From assembly GCA_001829505.1 (NCBI GenBank), contig MIBK01000082.1, positions 12,044 through 20,671 on the forward strand: a stretch of DNA of 8,628 nucleotides, written 5' to 3'. The DNA comes from Spirochaetes bacterium RBG_16_67_19. Lineage in GTDB: Bacteria > Spirochaetota > Spirochaetia > SZUA-6 > DRHE01. The stretch's first letter is position 1. Every line of letters starts with the position of its first letter. Below the pieces are notes generated by a model. It did not search any database. It was not told where the DNA came from and saw nothing but the letters and a program-made list of their open reading frames with translations. The translations under genes and the position numbers were made by a program. This document shows positions 6,551 to 8,628 of this stretch, in pieces.

Positions 6551-7383
6551 TGAAAATTCGTCCGCGCTCCCTGCCCGCTGGCTGGTACCCGGAGGATGAA
6601 AGCCAGGTACGACGCCGGATCGAAGCCTTCCAGGAAGGCCCGGCCGAGGAGCAGAACGCCTGCGCCGGGGTGGCTCCGCACGCCGGCTGGGATTTCTCCG
6701 GGCGGCTGGCCTTCCGTGTCCTGCGCTGCCTGGAGCCGGGAATCCAGACCGTGGCCGTAGTCGGCGGTCACCTGGGCCCCCGGGACGGCCTGCTGGCCGC
6801 CTTCGAGCAAGGCTACGAGACCCCCCTGGGAACGGTGCCGGCCGACATCGAGCTGTTGGACTGCCTGCGGCGGCGCCTGCCGATCGCGGAGGACCGTTGG
6901 CCGGACAACACCATCGAGGTGCAGCTGCCGCTGCTTCGCTACCTGGCCCCGCGGACGATGGTGCTGGGCCTGCGGGCCAGTCCTTCGGGCCAGGCCCTGG
7001 CGCTGGCGGAGGCACTGGCCTCCTGCGCCGCGCAGTTGGGCCGGAAACTGGCCGTGATCGGCTCCACCGACCTGACCCATTACGGGCCGAACTACGGTTT
7101 CACTCCTCGCGGCACCGGCCCGGATGCCCTGGCCTGGGTGCGCGAGCACAACGACCGCCGCTTGCTGGACTGCCTGCTGGGCCTGCGGCACAACGAGGCG
7201 CTGGAGCTGGCCCAGCGGGAACGTTCCGCCTGTTCCGCCGGGGCGGCGGTGGCGGCGGCCCGCTACGCCGAGCTGCGCGGCGCCACCTCCGGATGGCTGC
7301 TGGAATACGCTACCAGCCACGACCGTCACCCAGGCAGCTCTTTCGTCGGTTACGCGGCGATCAGTTTTCCAGGCGGCGCCTGA
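6550..7383 (+). CDS. Memo family protein (AmmeMemoRadiSam system protein B)
   Basis: 277 residues, usual length for the family. The Memo fold resembles class III extradiol dioxygenases, and human MEMO1 binds metal through two histidines and a cysteine. The matching residues appear here: H44 in PHAGWDFSG (43-51), H74 in VGGHLGP and C228 in SACSAGA. Also present are the family segments NTIEVQLPLL (120-129) and STDLTHYG (172-179). The cytoplasmic protein has no signal peptide. The start MKIRPRSLPAGWYP fits the family N-terminus, although no SD is visible. The AMMECR1 and radical-SAM partners of the AmmeMemoRadiSam set are not beside it: upstream is the divergent degenerate-GGDEF gene, downstream a convergent DUF115 gene overlapping its last 23 bases. 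The biochemical role of bacterial Memo proteins is unsettled. Metal binding is inferred here from residue conservation only. Confidence 0.9.
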   Translation: MKIRPRSLPAGWYPEDESQVRRRIEAFQEGPAEEQNACAGVAPHAGWDFSGRLAFRVLRCLEPGIQTVAVVGGHLGPRDGLLAAFEQGYETPLGTVPADIELLDCLRRRLPIAEDRWPDNTIEVQLPLLRYLAPRTMVLGLRASPSGQALALAEALASCAAQLGRKLAVIGSTDLTHYGPNYGFTPRGTGPDALAWVREHNDRRLLDCLLGLRHNEALELAQRERSACSAGAAVAAARYAELRGATSGWLLEYATSHDRHPGSSFVGYAAISFPGGA

Positions 7384-8628
7384 TCCTTTCCAGCGCCCAC
7401 TCGCGGACCCGGGCCAGCGCCTGGTGTCCCGCTCGCTCACCGGCCGGCAGGCTCTCCCGCAGGGCCGCGGCTGCCGGCAGCAGGGTCGTGCACAGCTGCA
7501 GGGATTCTCCGGAAAGGCCACGATAGTAGGAGGAGGCGGGGGAGGAAGGCTCGGGCAGGGCGCGCAGGCCCCCGGCATAGGCCTCCAGGAAGGCGCGCCA
7601 GGATCCGGAAGGCCTTCCGGAAATGGGGAAGCGGGAGGCAGCCTCTGAGACGACCGGCTCCCGCGGCAGGTCCAGCTCCACGGCGGCTCCGGGAAGCACC
7701 ACCAGCCGGGCGGGCACGGTGCGGGCATAGGCCTCCAGGCGACGGCGATAGAGGTCCAGCGGCCGGGAGCTGCCGCGGGCCAGCAGGAAGTCCTGGAACC
7801 AGGATTCCACGGGGGCGAGGCGGCTCTGCGCCGCCGCGGCGATGGGGTAAAGGAAGGTCCCCCGGCTGTAGGCCTTGCCTTGCGGGTAGGAGAAGTCCAG
7901 CCCGGCCAGGAAGATCTCCCGGGCCCCGAGGCTGACGGCCAGAGAGACGGCCGCCTGGGCCACGTTGCCCCCGGAGGTGTCCAGCGCGGGCAGGTCCAGC
8001 CAATGCGACACATAGCGGGAAAGGGGGTGCCCGCCGGCGAAGTATTTGGCGCGCGGGGCAAGCCGGCCCAGGACCGGCGGGGAGGCCAGGTCCAGGGCCA
8101 GCGTCACTCCCGCCGGCAGCCCCTGCAGGAAGTGGTGGTAGCTGTAGAGCTGGCAGTCGATGGAAACCACCAGGTCGGGGGTCAGGCCGAGGCCCAGCAG
8201 GGCGGGCAGGGAAGCGTCCGTGGCGATCAGGCAGGTGCTTTCCCGCAGGCCTGCCAGCGGCGCTGCCTGGGCTTCCAGGGAGGGCCCCGCGCCGGTGATC
8301 ACGGCCCGTTGGATCGGCTGGAGGCGGACCGTCGATCGCCAGGCCTGTTCCAGATTGGCGATGCTGTTGACGAACCACCTGCGGCCCAGACGGCTCTGCA
8401 CCGCGTAGTCATCGGCGGCCAGGGCCGCGGCCTCCTGAACGAAGCCGGTCACCTGGCGATAATATTGCCGGTCCTGCTCCACCGCCGCCCGCAGCGGCCA
8501 GGTTCTCAAGCCCCCGTGCAGCACGGGCAGGTAATCATCGAGCACGGCCTGCTTCACCAGCCGCGGCTCCAGGCCCGGCAGCAGCTTCAGGCGCGGATCG
8601 GCCAGCACGTCCCACAGCTCCAGGCGCT
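7361..8628 (-). CDS. DUF115 / MptE-like motility-associated protein (5' partial)
   Basis: The C-terminal 421 residues of a minus-strand protein whose frame stays open to the right edge; the GTG at 8608 is not a convincing start. The DUF115 core is clear. It has a GAGPSL nucleotide-binding-like turn (about 112-117 of the visible part), IATDAS (134-139), PDLVVSID (150-157), GGNVAQAAVSLAVSLGA near 219-235 and a GLDFSYPQGKAYSRG motif near 242-256. DUF115 covers 6-hydroxymethylpterin pyrophosphokinase MptE-like proteins and the Maf proteins linked to flagellin glycosylation in Campylobacter and relatives. Spirochaetes carry related proteins often labelled motility-associated glycosyltransferase. 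The part after about residue 330 is helical and not recognised. No membrane segment is visible. The stop (TGA at 7363-7361) lies inside the convergent Memo gene. A sugar/pterin-transfer role is inferred from family only. Confidence 0.85.
   Translation of the reverse strand, partial: RLELWDVLADPRLKLLPGLEPRLVKQAVLDDYLPVLHGGLRTWPLRAAVEQDRQYYRQVTGFVQEAAALAADDYAVQSRLGRRWFVNSIANLEQAWRSTVRLQPIQRAVITGAGPSLEAQAAPLAGLRESTCLIATDASLPALLGLGLTPDLVVSIDCQLYSYHHFLQGLPAGVTLALDLASPPVLGRLAPRAKYFAGGHPLSRYVSHWLDLPALDTSGGNVAQAAVSLAVSLGAREIFLAGLDFSYPQGKAYSRGTFLYPIAAAAQSRLAPVESWFQDFLLARGSSRPLDLYRRRLEAYARTVPARLVVLPGAAVELDLPREPVVSEAASRFPISGRPSGSWRAFLEAYAGGLRALPEPSSPASSYYRGLSGESLQLCTTLLPAAAALRESLPAGERAGHQALARVREWALERIRRRLEN

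Noticed and set aside
21..7451. The 12-mer CCGGCCGGCAGG occurs three times on the + strand (21-32, 641-652, 7440-7451), as a possible dispersed motif.
   Set aside because: All copies are within coding regions. The first two encode Gly-Arg-Gln, the third reads Leu-Pro-Ala-Gly on the other strand, and GC-rich codon use makes such sharing likely.
6508..8061. Minus-strand open frame of 517 codons across the Memo gene and the DUF115 3' end.
   Set aside because: It spans two genes that are convincing in other frames and is very Pro/Arg/Ala-rich, a by-product of high GC.
8606..8608. GTG at 8608 as the start of the DUF115 gene.
   Set aside because: The frame continues open to the window edge with plausible coding residues (RLELWD), and related proteins are longer, so the gene is treated as cut by the edge.

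Overview
The window is GC-rich (about two thirds G+C by eye), gene-dense and bacterial. Protein features point to a high-GC spirochaete (Treponema/Spirochaeta-like). The signs are a RNase Z with treponeme-like sequence, a GldA/GldF/GldG-type ABC cassette ending in a DUF4340 gene, and a DUF115/MptE-like protein of the motility-associated glycosyltransferase-like group. This assignment is an inference from remembered family resemblance, not from a search.

Layout. (1) Bases 1-85 hold the last 27 codons of an unidentified + strand gene, directly followed by rnz (88-1008), a tRNA 3'-end processing nuclease with all its metal ligands. (2) After a 60-base gap comes a tight four-gene + strand operon (1069-5368): ABC ATPase, ABC-2 type permease, GldG-like membrane-anchored protein and DUF4340 protein. 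Its first two genes overlap, the rest are 3-15 bases apart, and the three internal genes have strong Shine-Dalgarno sequences. Together they look like one membrane complex with an unknown substrate. (3) Two back-to-back hairpins and a short T-run lie where this operon meets a convergent minus-strand gene (5405-6511). That gene encodes a two-TM protein with an extracytoplasmic segment, an Ala/Pro-rich linker and a GGDEF-like domain whose catalytic motif is lost. (4) It is divergent from a Memo-family (AmmeMemoRadiSam protein B) gene (6550-7383). The 38-base gap and adjacent codons form an AT-rich island holding candidate promoters for both directions. (5) The Memo gene converges on, and overlaps by 23 bases, the 3' end of a DUF115 gene on the minus strand that runs off the right edge.

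No tRNA, rRNA, CRISPR array, insertion sequence or phage gene was seen. The most interesting points are the degenerate GGDEF sensor-like protein, the near-leaderless promoter/start arrangement at the heads of two transcription units in contrast to strong SDs inside the operon, the overlapping divergent promoters, the tandem hairpins at a convergent junction, and the ABC/GldG/DUF4340 complex of unknown substrate. No wholly new system can be claimed from sequence alone.
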